Source: Rhizobium lentis (GTDB lineage: Bacteria > Pseudomonadota > Alphaproteobacteria > Rhizobiales > Rhizobiaceae). Taken from it: a stretch of DNA of 64,000 bases. The stretch's first letter is position 1, and every line of letters begins with the position of its first letter. Below, in pieces: positions 33,901 through 42,700 of this stretch. The notes below the pieces were generated by a model. The model was not told the origin of the DNA and searched no databases. It saw only the letters and a list, made by a program, of their open reading frames with translations. A program made the translations under genes and the position numbers. The stretch spans positions 310,001 to 374,000 of the forward strand of contig NZ_CP071456.1 in the NCBI RefSeq assembly GCF_017352135.1, read 5' to 3'.

Positions 33901-36464
33901 GTGACGGCAACATTTCCCCGTTGGTCGTCGACTGTCAATCTAGTCACCGGGTGCATGACAATCGGCATGAAGCTGTTCGTAAAGCTTGTGGAAGGGGCGT
34001 AGTTGATCGAAATCGTTCCACCGGTCTCCAGGACAATCTTACGGAGCAGATTGGGATTACCCGAACCGGCATTGGAGATCGCCGTATCCGTTTGCGAAGC
34101 GACGAAGTCGGGAAGGCCGTCCCCGTTAAAATCACCGGACAAGGCTGAGCCAACTTGCAGGAAAGGTGAGACGACCAGACTGTTGCCGGAGCTTCCAAAC
34201 CACAGGCCATAGGCTCTGAGATCCTTGAAGGGATCAGTATCCTTGCGGTCCTTGGCAGCGACAACGTCCACCTTGCCGTCATTGTCCATGTCGCGAAGGA
34301 TCGGCGTTCCTTCGAGCGCCAAGCCGCTCGCTACTTGGACGAAATTTCGACCAGTGCCGAGCCAGACTGTCGCAACATAGCTCGTTCCGGAAAGCGACGC
34401 CCTTACCACGTCGGTCGTGCCGTCACCATTCATATCCGCCAAAGCACAATACGCAGATACTGAATTGCAATCGATGCCCAAGGCCTGAGGCGTCCAATTG
34501 CCGCTGACGTATGTGAAGGCCATGAGGTCCTTACCCCTGACTACTCCCTGGCGACCATTGCCGCGGAAATCCGCAACGCCACGGATGTAATCGCCAACAT
34601 TCCATAGCTGGTCGATTCCATTGCCATCCGGGTCCACCGAGGCATCCGTGACCATATTGCTGCTGTCGTAGTTGGTGGGAATGGCTTTGCAGATATCAAC
34701 ATAAGTGTCTGAGCAAAGCGCGGTCGATATATTCAGCGAAGGGTCGGTTGTGATAACGCCATTGGTGCGCGTTCTAGTGACGTTACCGTTGCTGCCGGTA
34801 AAAGTGGTGTTGTAACTGAATGCGAGATATTTAGTCGCTTTGTTCGAATAATACCGACCAGCAATGTAGTTAGGGACCGGCAGATTATCATATGTCAGAT
34901 TTGCACGTGGTAGCATTGCCGAGGAGGTGCCAGCGACGGCCCCACTTCCTACGCTGAACTTCGTGATCGTAAATTTTATAGGATCTGGTCTATAAGTCCG
35001 CAAATCGGAATTATAGGAATAGGTCAATAGTGAGCCATATAACTCGTCCCTGCCGTCGAAGTTAAGGTCGCCGGTCTGCCGGGAGAGGAAATACGAAAGC
35101 TGTTTGGCGCCATCGCCAGGCGTTGCCGACGGAAATTGGTTGCTCAGCCTAGTGTAACTGTAGTTGATGTTATCATACACCATCGAGCGCAGCGTCTTGT
35201 ATGTCCCGCCGGATATATTGCCGGATGAATCCAAAACCGCATCCCGCCCATATCGATCGACTCTCACAAGGCGAGAGGCGTTGGAAAATGGTGCCTGGTC
35301 GTAGGTGAGGGAATAACCACCACTGATGCCCGCATCGGTTGCTGCGCTGTAATAGATCGATTTGATCCGGAATCGGGTCCATGTAATACCCGAGCCGTCG
35401 GCCATCGGCTGGTAGTCCGGCCGCCGTTCATAAGCAAAGGCAATCTGAGCATGGCTGCCGTAGTCGATCCTTGCCGGGTAACACATCGGCAGATCCGGGC
35501 AGGTATAAGAGTATCGTATTTGATTGCCGTTCGGATCGGTGACAGAGGTGATAAGATAACGTCCAAAATTTTTCGGATGGTTTGCTATATCGGTCATCGA
35601 TAAAGTAACGCCCGCAATATCCGCAACCGATTTGAATGCCTTGACCACCCCCATTTTGTCGGTGACGGTCCACTCATGGTTAGCAGCAACAATCCTGAGA
35701 AACGATTCACGTTCAGTCGTATGGGTGGAACCGGCCTCGCAGTTAGTTTGCGACGAGCAGGGGACTACCGGCTCCCCGTTCAACATGTAGATGTCAGTTG
35801 AATCCCACGCGGGAACGCCATAACCGGCGCTAACTTTCTCAATAATGTCGAAGCCGTCCATGCCCCAGCCAAAACCCAGCCAACCCTGATAGAGGCCGCC
35901 GAGCCGAGACTTGCGCGCTGAGTCGTACTGGAGGCTGAGCTTAGGGGCGATGCCGTGATAGGCCGGCGCGTCGATCTCGATTGTCTGCGTCATCGAACCG
36001 TTGCCGGAGACTTCAGGAACTGATGCCTTTTCGGGGGCATTGACCGCGGGTGAATCCGGTTCAACCGCCGCGGCCGTCGCCGCAAGCGTGGTGGCGCCGA
36101 CAGGTTCGGTCGCGTCCGATTTCACTGCTGCATTTTGGGTTCGTCCGTCAACGGTCGACATCTCGCCATTTGCGGCGCCGTCAGTGAGCGCCAAAGCGGT
36201 CTTCCCGAGCGTGGTCCGATCGACCGCCTTGTCCGGCTGCGGAGAAACAGCAGCAGGATCGGACGCAAGAGCCGTCGTCGGCGGAACAGTGGTGACTGTC
36301 CCGCCGAGTCCCTTGCTTCCATTGCTAAAGCCACTGTCAGCGGTTTTCTCGTCATCGGCCGCAACGGCAATTCCGACAACGGCAGGGTTTATGCCCGGCG
36401 CAACAAACAACACAAAGAGAACCGCTGCAGCAGAAGCCGCAACACCCGAACGAAACTGACGCAT
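30966..36464 (-). CDS. SpvB/RHS-repeat protein lacking its C-terminal tip
   Basis: An 1832-residue exported protein. Signal peptide (about 1-35, ending GIAVA-AD), a low-complexity Thr/Ala-rich spacer, an SpvB/TcaC-like domain from about residue 150 (TQTIEIDAPAYHGIAPKLSL), VCBS/FG-GAP calcium-binding repeats (DMNGDGTTDVV, DMDNDGKVDVV and GDFNGDGLPDFV, about 660-800), then about 600 residues of YD repeats and the RHS core end YIGERFDPETGLMYLNARYY. The chain stops 17 residues after YYDPAFGRF, exactly where a core should continue into SPDDWDP-like sequence and the toxin. That missing piece starts the tip protein two genes downstream. The shell would be an encapsulating cocoon without a cargo of its own. 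Confidence 0.9.
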   Translation of the reverse strand: MRQFRSGVAASAAAVLFVLFVAPGINPAVVGIAVAADDEKTADSGFSNGSKGLGGTVTTVPPTTALASDPAAVSPQPDKAVDRTTLGKTALALTDGAANGEMSTVDGRTQNAAVKSDATEPVGATTLAATAAAVEPDSPAVNAPEKASVPEVSGNGSMTQTIEIDAPAYHGIAPKLSLQYDSARKSRLGGLYQGWLGFGWGMDGFDIIEKVSAGYGVPAWDSTDIYMLNGEPVVPCSSQTNCEAGSTHTTERESFLRIVAANHEWTVTDKMGVVKAFKSVADIAGVTLSMTDIANHPKNFGRYLITSVTDPNGNQIRYSYTCPDLPMCYPARIDYGSHAQIAFAYERRPDYQPMADGSGITWTRFRIKSIYYSAATDAGISGGYSLTYDQAPFSNASRLVRVDRYGRDAVLDSSGNISGGTYKTLRSMVYDNINYSYTRLSNQFPSATPGDGAKQLSYFLSRQTGDLNFDGRDELYGSLLTYSYNSDLRTYRPDPIKFTITKFSVGSGAVAGTSSAMLPRANLTYDNLPVPNYIAGRYYSNKATKYLAFSYNTTFTGSNGNVTRTRTNGVITTDPSLNISTALCSDTYVDICKAIPTNYDSSNMVTDASVDPDGNGIDQLWNVGDYIRGVADFRGNGRQGVVRGKDLMAFTYVSGNWTPQALGIDCNSVSAYCALADMNGDGTTDVVRASLSGTSYVATVWLGTGRNFVQVASGLALEGTPILRDMDNDGKVDVVAAKDRKDTDPFKDLRAYGLWFGSSGNSLVVSPFLQVGSALSGDFNGDGLPDFVASQTDTAISNAGSGNPNLLRKIVLETGGTISINYAPSTSFTNSFMPIVMHPVTRLTVDDQRGNVAVTSYSYSGGVYNAGWRKFFGYRTVTATKPLAAGEISNTIVETTYRQDPASYGLPEETTIRNATNTASKTITETYDASIASKPYKARNIATATTLTEGGTTAYLRTDRSFDVYGNVTEIKDRGRTVDAAGTENVNTSGDEKTTTFTFAPNTSAYIVALPSSKTVRLGVDAASPVGSKEEYLYDDATAVATPPVKGNLTQKLAYMSVGSTPRVSPTSYAYDAYGNRIAETDALGNRTEWDYDATYHLYPVAERAPRYFANGALPGDSRFVSTTSYDLVCGLPATKTDWNGIVETYTYDAYCRPYGYVNAGSGNYLNTRYENEGNPTTQAVVTTSPRTNGTGEVFSRTYYDGLGRPWQVETPGASATGPVRITETAYDARGNVQKTSLVRFNAESETVQWTTNSYDWQDRVIKTVNPDSSQKLYQYAAQSALVTDVTRLPVSLTVMTDEENHPHRSYADADGNVIALQSQLGANWVTENRTYDPLGRLLGVRDPKGAQWTYTYDLLGNRLTASDPDLGNWSYDYDDAGRLIRQTDARGAVTTMAYDQMGRVLRKEVTEPGATVPTLLAENRYDEPAATGQSHNAGMLTTAENANATMTYTRFYNGAGDKVITRAVIDGVASTTSVEHGPTGKTTAIGHQPANIVVGKRTLPWLYNDADLLSRIPGLIDSTIYEADGQTQRINYVNGVTTSFSYSPTRRWLDRVTTAKGTTVLMDNQYTRDRLGRITKIVGPVQTPTDSWEYSYDDLSRLTKADNAGDNTLDEDYSYDTNHNLLSRTRIGTYVYPTTASAIRPHAATQIAAKAISYDANGNMVSDGSRTLTWDGANRLSSVTQNGATVSFACGPDGARVKKSWGFGTTLYPDANVEIDRSTPGTDIYTLYPHPDARIVVTSGSTTQTKSYLHRDHLASVRQVTNESGYRVEQTGYAAYGEATNTSFQTKKSYIGERFDPETGLMYLNARYYDPAFGRFVPKDDQGRAGASEPR

Positions 36465-36853
36465 GAATCCCCCAGTGAATCAAGACGTGCTGAAATGTAC
36501 GCGTTTTAAAGTCGTAAATATTTCCAATTGCAAGTAGGAGCCTCGCCAAGAAGATGAAAATAAGCGGGCGTCAACAACCACACAAAGAAATTGTTAAAAG
36601 AAATCGGTGCTCGCCCCGCTAGGCTGCAACGAGCCAAGCATTGTTTGCCGTGGAAGAAATACTCATGATTCCGTACTTTTGCCGACCAGGATCGTGCATA
36701 CCATACGTTGGCCTGCCTGCTCAATTGAGCGACTTCCTCGCAATGAGGTCTGTGAGGCACTGTCCTCTCGCCGACGGGTCTCTTTCCGCGCCACCCACTT
36801 GCCGTATCATAATTTCCGATATACATCATTACATCGGAAATTATGGGGAAATG
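36465..36853. other. Divergent intergenic region, with regulator operator
   Basis: No gene is seen in these 389 bases between the RHS gene and the arabinoside regulator. The only structured element is the 13-bp perfect inverted repeat at 36808-36820 and 36833-36845 (half-site ATTTCCGAT), described separately. The rest is featureless AT-richer sequence. Confidence 0.6.
36808..36845. promoter_or_regulatory. Candidate operator of the arabinoside regulator
   Basis: Perfect 13-bp inverted repeat CATAATTTCCGAT / ATCGGAAATTATG with a 12-base spacer, ending eight bases before the regulator start codon, so it would block initiation. The same ATTTCCGAT half-sites appear before the glycosidase gene at 37787-37825. 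Confidence 0.7.
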
Positions 36854-37777
36854 ATGGAACGTTCGTTTTTGACGATTGCCGCGGGGGAGAATAGTGAGGC
36901 GATACGGGCGCTTTCGGCGCCGGCGCGGATCGAGATTCTCAAGCTGCTCTGCGCCAAGGGGCCGCTCAATATCAACGATATTGCCCAGGCGCTTTCGCTT
37001 CCCCAATCCACCGTCGCGACCGGCATCCAGATCCTCGAGGATGCCGGCCTCGTTGATTCCCGGCTGGCCAAGGCGCGCAAGGGCAACCAGAAGATCTGCT
37101 CGGCGGTCTATAGCGAAATCCTGATCAGCTTCGAGGAGAGCGCCGCCCAGCGGGCAAACAACATCATCGAAGTGGAGATGCCGGTCGGGCTTTATACGAG
37201 CTGCGACGTGCATGCGCCCTGCGGCCTGTGCTCGACTGAGAGCGTCATCGGCCCGCTCGATGTGCCCGACTATTTCCTCGATCCGCAGCGCATGCAGGCC
37301 GGGCTCGTCTGGTTCGGGCGTGGCTATGTCGAATATAAATTTCCCAACAATGCCAAGGTGTTGAACAAGGATATCCGGGCCATCGAATTTGCGCTGGAGC
37401 TGTCGTCCGAGGTGCCGGGCACCAATCCGGACTGGCCGTCCGACATCACGCTTTGGGTCAACGGCATGGCGATCGGCACCTGGACGTCGCCCGGCGATTA
37501 CGGCGACAAGCGCGGCGCCTTCACGCCGGCCTGGTGGAAGCTCGAGGGTTCGCAATATGGAATGATGAAGACCTGGCGGATTTCGACGCGCGGCACCTTC
37601 ATCGACGGTGTGGCGGCGTCGAATGTCACGCTCAGCGATCTGGCGCTCGGCCAGCATTCGTCCATCCGGCTGCGCGTCGGCATCGCCGAGAATGCCGGCC
37701 ATACCGGCGGCGTCAATATTTTCGGCCGCGGCTTCGGGAATCACGGCCGCGACATCATCATGCGGCTGCACGTCTGA
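36854..37777 (+). CDS. ArsR-like winged-helix regulator with large C-terminal domain
   Basis: A 307-residue regulator. The first 85 residues are an ArsR-type winged helix (ENSEAIRALSAPARIEILKL, NINDIAQALSLPQSTVATGI) and the long remainder is a beta-rich domain with a Cys cluster (TSCDVHAPCGLCST, residues about 114-127) and aromatic patches (RGFGNHGRDIIM at the end) that may bind a ligand or a carbohydrate. ArsR proteins are usually about 100 residues, so this is a two-domain member. ATG at 36854 was chosen over 36851 for spacing to GGGGAA. Palindromes with ATTTCCGAT half-sites precede both this gene and the GH51 gene, suggesting autoregulation and control of the whole operon. Confidence 0.8.
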   Translation: MERSFLTIAAGENSEAIRALSAPARIEILKLLCAKGPLNINDIAQALSLPQSTVATGIQILEDAGLVDSRLAKARKGNQKICSAVYSEILISFEESAAQRANNIIEVEMPVGLYTSCDVHAPCGLCSTESVIGPLDVPDYFLDPQRMQAGLVWFGRGYVEYKFPNNAKVLNKDIRAIEFALELSSEVPGTNPDWPSDITLWVNGMAIGTWTSPGDYGDKRGAFTPAWWKLEGSQYGMMKTWRISTRGTFIDGVAASNVTLSDLALGQHSSIRLRVGIAENAGHTGGVNIFGRGFGNHGRDIIMRLHV

Positions 37778-37786
37778 CTAAATGAT

Positions 37787-37825
37787 ATCGGAAATCCTGA
37801 TTTAAATAACACGATTATTTCCGAT
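37787..37825. promoter_or_regulatory. Second ATTTCCGAT operator, before the glycosidase operon
   Basis: Half-sites ATCGGAAAT (37787-37795) and ATTTCCGAT (37817-37825) form a 9-bp perfect inverted repeat with a 21-base spacer, ten bases after the regulator stop. They match the half-sites of the operator before the regulator gene itself. Confidence 0.65.
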
Positions 37826-37912
37826 TTCAGCAACAGCTGAATTTCTACAACCTACTGAAATAAAATAATTTTATTCGGGTTTTCTATTAGTATGATGAAA
37901 GCCGGAACTTGG

Positions 37913-37940
37913 TTGACAGATCGGCATTGCTGATATCAAG
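37913..37940 (+). promoter_or_regulatory. Possible promoter of the abfA operon
   Basis: TTGACA at 37913-37918 is a perfect -35 box; TATCAA at 37934-37939 is a weak -10 at 15 bases. It starts 88 bases downstream of the second operator and 49-75 bases before the glycosidase start. Only the -35 is convincing. Confidence 0.4.
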
Positions 37941-37987
37941 TTAGAGGCAAGAAAACAAAATTCCTGATATACAAACGGGAGGATCCG

Positions 37988-39496
37988 TTGAAGACGAATG
38001 TCGTTGCCCACCGCGATTTTCGCATCGCGACCATTGACGCCAGGCTCTACAGCTCGTTTCTCGAGCATCTCGGCAGAGCGATCTACGGCGGCATCTACGA
38101 GCCCGGACATCCCACAGCCGATGAAGACGGCTTCCGCCGCGACGTGCTCGAGCTGGTGCGCGAGCTCGACACGCCCTACTGCCGTTATCCCGGCGGCAAT
38201 TTCGTCTCGGCCTATAATTGGGAAGACGGCGTCGGTCCGCGCTCGGAGCGTCCGGTGCGGCTCGATCTCGCCTGGCGCACCCGCGAGGCCAACCAGGTCG
38301 GCGTCAACGAATTCGTCGACTGGTGCAAGAAGGCCAATACCAAGCCGATGCTGGCGGTCAATTTGGGATCACGCGGCCTCGACGCTGCCCGCAACTTCCT
38401 CGAATATTGCAACCATCCCGGCGGCACCTACTGGTCGGACCTGCGCCGCAAACACGGCTGGTCCAATCCCCATGATGTGAAACTCTGGTGCCTCGGCAAC
38501 GAGATGGACGGCCCCTGGCAGGTCGGCCACAAATCGGCCTATGAATATGGCCGGCTGGCGGACGAGACGGCGAAAGCCATGCGCGGCTTCGACAAGTCGC
38601 TGGAACTCGTCGTCTGCGGCTCCTCCAATTCCGACATGAAGACCTATCCCGATTGGGAGGCCCAGGTCCTCGAACAGTGCTACGACAGCGCCGACTACAT
38701 CTCGCTGCATATGTATTTCGCCAACCGCGAGAAGAACACGCTGAACTACCTCGCCCGGGCGACGAAGCTCGACCGCTACATCACCACGATCGGCGGCGTG
38801 ATCGATTACATCAAGGCGAAGAAGCGCTCGAAGAAGACGATCGGCATTTCCTTCGACGAATGGAATGTCTGGTATCACTCAAACCAGCAGGACAAGGAGA
38901 TCCTGGCGCGCGACGAGTGGCCGGATGCGCCGCATCTCTTGGAAGACGTCTATAATTTCGAGGACGTGCTGCAGGTCGGCGGCATCCTCAACACCTTCAT
39001 CCGCCGCTCCGACCGGGTGCGCATCGCCTGCATCGCCCAGCTCGTCAACGTCATCGCGCCTATCATGACCGAGGACGGCGGCGCGGCCTGGCGCCAGACG
39101 ATCTACTATCCCTTCTATTACGCCTCGCGCTATGGCCGCGGCACGGCGCTGCAGCTCGTCGTCGACGGCCCGACCTATGACAGCGACGAGGAGAACGAGG
39201 TTCCCTATCTCGACGTCTCCGCGGTGCATTCCGAGGATGGCAGGAGCCTGACCTTCTTTGCCGTCAACCGCCATCCGGATACGGCGCTCGATCTCGACGT
39301 GCGGCTGGAAGGTTTCGGCGGCGCCCGGCTGATCGATCAGGTGGAAATGACCCATGGCGATCTCGAAGCTGTCAACACGGCGCGGCGGCCGGAGACGGTG
39401 GTGCCCGCCAAGGTCGAGACGGCAAGGATTGAGGATGGGCGGGTGCGGGCGGCGCTGAAGCCGCTGTCCTACAACGTCATCCGGCTGTCGGTGTGA
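37988..39496 (+). CDS. abfA: Alpha-L-arabinofuranosidase (GH51)
   Basis: A 502-residue intracellular GH51 enzyme without signal peptide. The acid/base Glu lies in CLGNEMDGPWQ and the nucleophile Glu in ISFDEWNVWY, the two GH51 signatures, on a TIM barrel followed by a beta-sandwich domain. It cleaves terminal alpha-arabinofuranosyl groups from arabinoxylo- or arabino-oligosaccharides after uptake. The start is a TTG at 37988 with GGGAGG five bases upstream; no ATG fits. It heads the operon with the ABC importer and stands under the ArsR-like regulator's palindrome. Confidence 0.92.
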   Translation: MKTNVVAHRDFRIATIDARLYSSFLEHLGRAIYGGIYEPGHPTADEDGFRRDVLELVRELDTPYCRYPGGNFVSAYNWEDGVGPRSERPVRLDLAWRTREANQVGVNEFVDWCKKANTKPMLAVNLGSRGLDAARNFLEYCNHPGGTYWSDLRRKHGWSNPHDVKLWCLGNEMDGPWQVGHKSAYEYGRLADETAKAMRGFDKSLELVVCGSSNSDMKTYPDWEAQVLEQCYDSADYISLHMYFANREKNTLNYLARATKLDRYITTIGGVIDYIKAKKRSKKTIGISFDEWNVWYHSNQQDKEILARDEWPDAPHLLEDVYNFEDVLQVGGILNTFIRRSDRVRIACIAQLVNVIAPIMTEDGGAAWRQTIYYPFYYASRYGRGTALQLVVDGPTYDSDEENEVPYLDVSAVHSEDGRSLTFFAVNRHPDTALDLDVRLEGFGGARLIDQVEMTHGDLEAVNTARRPETVVPAKVETARIEDGRVRAALKPLSYNVIRLSV

Positions 39497-39499
39497 CAG

Positions 39500-39519
39500 C
39501 CGCCGGATAGACCCGGCGG
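39500..39519 (+). terminator. Hairpin after abfA
   Basis: CCGCCGG / CCGGCGG, 7-bp perfect stem with 6-base loop, four bases after the abfA stop. It has no T-run, so it probably separates the glycosidase mRNA from the importer genes or slows 3' decay, not a full stop. Confidence 0.45.
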
Positions 39520-39670
39520 AGAGATCGGTCGCTTGCGAGGAGGCAGGCGGCCGAATGGATGGTTCGCCGAAGTTCAGGGCTCCTAAGCCCGCTTCTGCGA
39601 ACCGACAACCGCGACATGCCCCTGCGTGCCTCGAAGGCCGCCGCATCGTCGCTTTAAAAGGGAGGAGTTC

Positions 39671-41575
39671 ATGCAAAAGTGGAAGAGGTTTGCATTCGGC
39701 TTCGTGCTGGCCACGCTCGGCCTGACAGCGGTGGCCGGAGCCCAAGACTACACGTCCTTGCCGCGCAAGGAGACGCTCATCGTCGAAAATCCGGAAGGGA
39801 CGATCAAGAATCCCGGCTGGTTCAATATCTGGGTCAATGGCGGCGGCGGGGTTTCCACCGGTCTGCAGCAGCTGACCATGGATACGCTCTGGTATATCGA
39901 CCCAGAACAGGGGCTTGGCGGCGCGAGCTGGGACAATTCGCTCGCCGCCGACAAGCCGCAATATAATGCCGACTTCACCGAAATGACCGTGAAACTGCGC
40001 AAGGGGCTCTACTGGAGCGACGGCGTCGAGTTCACCGCCGACGACGTCGTCTATACCGTCAAGACCCAGATGGACCATCCCGGCATGGTCTGGAGCGCTG
40101 CCTTCTCGGTGCAGGTGGCCAGCGTCGAGGCGACCGATCCCCAGACGGTGGTGTTCAAGCTGAAGAAGCCGAATTCGCGCTTCCATGCGATCTTCACCGT
40201 GCGCTGGAACGGCGCCTGGATCATGCCGAAGCACGTGTTCGAGAAGGTCGAAGATCCGCTTCGCTACGATTTCGCCAATCCCGTCTCGCTCGGCGCCTAC
40301 AAGCTGAAGGCCTACGATCCGCAGGGCAAATGGTATACCTGGGAGAAGCGCGACGACTGGCAGCGCACCTCGCTTGCCCGTTTCGGCGAGCCGGCCCCGA
40401 AATATGTGACCTATACCGATCCCGGCCCGCCGGATAAGCGCACGATCGCCCAGCTCGAGCACAATCTCGATATCATCCACGATAATACGCCGGAGGGCAT
40501 GTTCACCCTCAAGGAAAAGTCGAAGACGATCGAGACCTGGTTCCCGGGCTTCCCCTTCGCCCATCCGGATCCGACGCTGCCGGCCGTGATCTTCAACACC
40601 CAGGAAGCGCCCTTCGACAATGCCGATGTGCGCTGGGCGCTGGCCCTCCTGATCGACATCAAGGCCGTCGACATGGCGAGCTACCGCGGGGCGGCGACGC
40701 TTTCGGCGCTCGGCGTGCCGCCGACGGCGGCGACGATGAAAGACTATCAGGCGCCGATGCAGGACTGGCTGAAGAATTTCGAGATCGATACCGGCAAGAG
40801 CAAGATCAAGCCCTATGACCCGACAGTCGGGCAGCAGATCGCCGATATCCTGCGCAAGCAGCCGAAGTTCAAGGACCAGATCCCGACCGATCCGGAAGCG
40901 ATCACCGCTGCCTTCGGCTATGGTTGGTGGAAACCCGACCCGAAAGCGGCCGGCGAACTTCTGGAAAAGGCCGGCTTCAAAAAGTCAGGCGGCAAATGGC
41001 TGACCCCGGATGGTCAGCCCTTCAAGATCCGCATGACGGTCGAAGGCGACACACGCTCGGTCTTCACCCGCGCCGGCACGCTGATCGCTCAGCAATGGGC
41101 GGCCTTCGGCATCGACGCCAAAGCCGTGCCCGCAGCCAAACTCTGGCAGACGGCGCTGCAGCCCGGCGATTTCCAGGTGGCGATCGCCTGGAGCGTTGAA
41201 ACCTGGGGCGGCGATCCCGACCTCTCCTTCTTCCTCGACAGCTGGCACTCCCAGTTCGTCGCCAAGAAGGGCGAGGTTCAGCCGCCGCGCAACTGGCAGC
41301 GCTGGTCCAATCCGGAGCTCGACAAGATCATCGAGAGCATCCGCGGCATCAGCGCCGACGATCCGAAGGGCATGGAGCTCGGCAAGGACTATCTGAAGCT
41401 GGTCGCCCGCGAAATGCCGACGATCCCGCTGATGTCCTATAACGTCTTCACCTCGATGGATACGACCTATTGGACCGGTTATCCCACCATCAAGGACCCC
41501 TATACGGATCCGGTGCCGAACTGGGCGAATTCGCGGCTGATGATGGTCAAGCTGAAGCCGGCTCAGCCGCAATAA
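39671..41575 (+). CDS. ABC transporter, periplasmic oligosaccharide/peptide-type binding protein
   Basis: A 634-residue family-5 binding protein with a signal peptide (residues 1-23, ending TAVAGA-QDY). The fold markers are present: LRKGLYWSDGVEFTADDVVY, the RWNGAWIMPKHVFEKVEDP region and PTIPLMSYNVFTSMDT. Family 5 usually carries peptides or nickel, but several rhizobial members take up plant oligosaccharides. With abfA in the operon, arabinose-containing oligosaccharides are the likely cargo (inference). ATG at 39671 was chosen for the signal peptide and its GGAGGAG ribosome site. Confidence 0.88.
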   Translation: MQKWKRFAFGFVLATLGLTAVAGAQDYTSLPRKETLIVENPEGTIKNPGWFNIWVNGGGGVSTGLQQLTMDTLWYIDPEQGLGGASWDNSLAADKPQYNADFTEMTVKLRKGLYWSDGVEFTADDVVYTVKTQMDHPGMVWSAAFSVQVASVEATDPQTVVFKLKKPNSRFHAIFTVRWNGAWIMPKHVFEKVEDPLRYDFANPVSLGAYKLKAYDPQGKWYTWEKRDDWQRTSLARFGEPAPKYVTYTDPGPPDKRTIAQLEHNLDIIHDNTPEGMFTLKEKSKTIETWFPGFPFAHPDPTLPAVIFNTQEAPFDNADVRWALALLIDIKAVDMASYRGAATLSALGVPPTAATMKDYQAPMQDWLKNFEIDTGKSKIKPYDPTVGQQIADILRKQPKFKDQIPTDPEAITAAFGYGWWKPDPKAAGELLEKAGFKKSGGKWLTPDGQPFKIRMTVEGDTRSVFTRAGTLIAQQWAAFGIDAKAVPAAKLWQTALQPGDFQVAIAWSVETWGGDPDLSFFLDSWHSQFVAKKGEVQPPRNWQRWSNPELDKIIESIRGISADDPKGMELGKDYLKLVAREMPTIPLMSYNVFTSMDTTYWTGYPTIKDPYTDPVPNWANSRLMMVKLKPAQPQ

Positions 41576-41585
41576 CCCTCCCAAC

Positions 41586-41611
41586 GCCGGCGCGTAAGCC
41601 ACCGCGCCGGC
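41586..41611 (+). terminator. Hairpin after binding-protein gene
   Basis: Perfect 9-bp stem GCCGGCGCG / CGCGCCGGC (41586-41594 and 41603-41611) with an 8-base loop, 10 bases after the binding-protein stop. No T-run. Typical of the structure that favours binding-protein mRNA over the permease part. Confidence 0.55.
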
Positions 41612-41692
41612 CCCCTCATCGGCGGGCATGAGCCCCAGCTGCCATGCTCGTCGATCCTTTCAAGAAAGGAAGCAGAGAGGAACTTTCGCCTT

Positions 41693-42697
41693 ATGACGCC
41701 CTATCTGATCTTTGTGCTGAAGCGGTTCGGTCAGTTTCTGCTCGTCGTCTTTCTCGGCGTGACGATCACCTTCTTCGTCACCCACCTGACCCCGATCGAC
41801 CCGGTCGAAGAAAGCATAGGCGCCATCACCCAGATGGGTCAGTCCGATCCCAATGCAATCGAACTGATGCGCCAGTCGCTGCGCGAGCTCTACGGCATGC
41901 AGGGCTCGATCTGGGAGCAATATCTTCATTTCTGGCTGCGGCTGGCGACCGGCGATCTCGGCCCCTCGCTCTCGGCCTTCCCGACCCCCGTCTCCACCAT
42001 CATCCTGCGGTCGCTGCCCTGGACGATCGGGCTGATGACGGTCTCGACGCTGATCACCTTCGTGCTCGGCAATGCGATCGGCGCGCTTGCCGGCTATTAT
42101 CGCAAGGACATGGTGCTGAAGGCCGTCAGCCTGGTCTTCATCGCGATGCTGCCTATTCCCTATTATATCCTCGCCTTCGTGCTGCTCATCGTCTTCGGCT
42201 TCATCTGGCCGGTGCTGCCGATCAATGGCGGCTATGAGATGAACGCCAATCTGGATCTTTCCTTTGCCCTGGTCCTCGACATCCTCAAACATTCCATCCT
42301 GCCCGCCCTGTCGCTGATCCTGGTCGGCGCCGGCAGCTGGCTGATCGGCATGCGGGCACTGGTTTCCAACATCATCACCGACGACTATGTCGTCTTTGCC
42401 GAGCTCGGCGGCGTGCCGAAGGGAAAGATCCTGCGCTCCTACATCGCCCGCAACGCCATGGTGCCGCAATTCACCGGGCTTGCCATGTCGCTCGGCGCGA
42501 TCTTCAACGGCACCGTCATCACCGAAATCGTCTTCGGCTATCCCGGCATCGGCAATCTCTTGATCGAAGCGGTGCATGCCGGCGACTACAGCCTGGTGCT
42601 CGGCCTCAGCGCGCTGTCGATCGTCGGCGTCGCCGCCGCCGTCTTCATCATCGACGTGCTGAGCCCGCTGATCGATCCGCGCATCAAGGTGGAATAG
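41693..42697 (+). CDS. ABC transporter permease (DppB-type)
   Basis: A 334-residue inner-membrane protein with six hydrophobic segments, starting TPYLIFVLKRFGQFLLVVFL. A large periplasmic loop follows the first segment (about residues 30-100) and the DppB-type EAA loop (ELGGVPKGKILRSYIARNAM) is present near residue 240. It forms one half of the translocation pore. ATG at 41693 was chosen; it has GAGAGGAA eight bases upstream. Downstream permease follows after three bases. Confidence 0.9.
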   Translation: MTPYLIFVLKRFGQFLLVVFLGVTITFFVTHLTPIDPVEESIGAITQMGQSDPNAIELMRQSLRELYGMQGSIWEQYLHFWLRLATGDLGPSLSAFPTPVSTIILRSLPWTIGLMTVSTLITFVLGNAIGALAGYYRKDMVLKAVSLVFIAMLPIPYYILAFVLLIVFGFIWPVLPINGGYEMNANLDLSFALVLDILKHSILPALSLILVGAGSWLIGMRALVSNIITDDYVVFAELGGVPKGKILRSYIARNAMVPQFTGLAMSLGAIFNGTVITEIVFGYPGIGNLLIEAVHAGDYSLVLGLSALSIVGVAAAVFIIDVLSPLIDPRIKVE

Positions 42698-42700
42698 GCC

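Noticed and set aside
38879..40564. A 561-codon minus-strand frame over abfA and the binding-protein gene
   Set aside because: It crosses two genuine genes on the other strand and lacks any motif.
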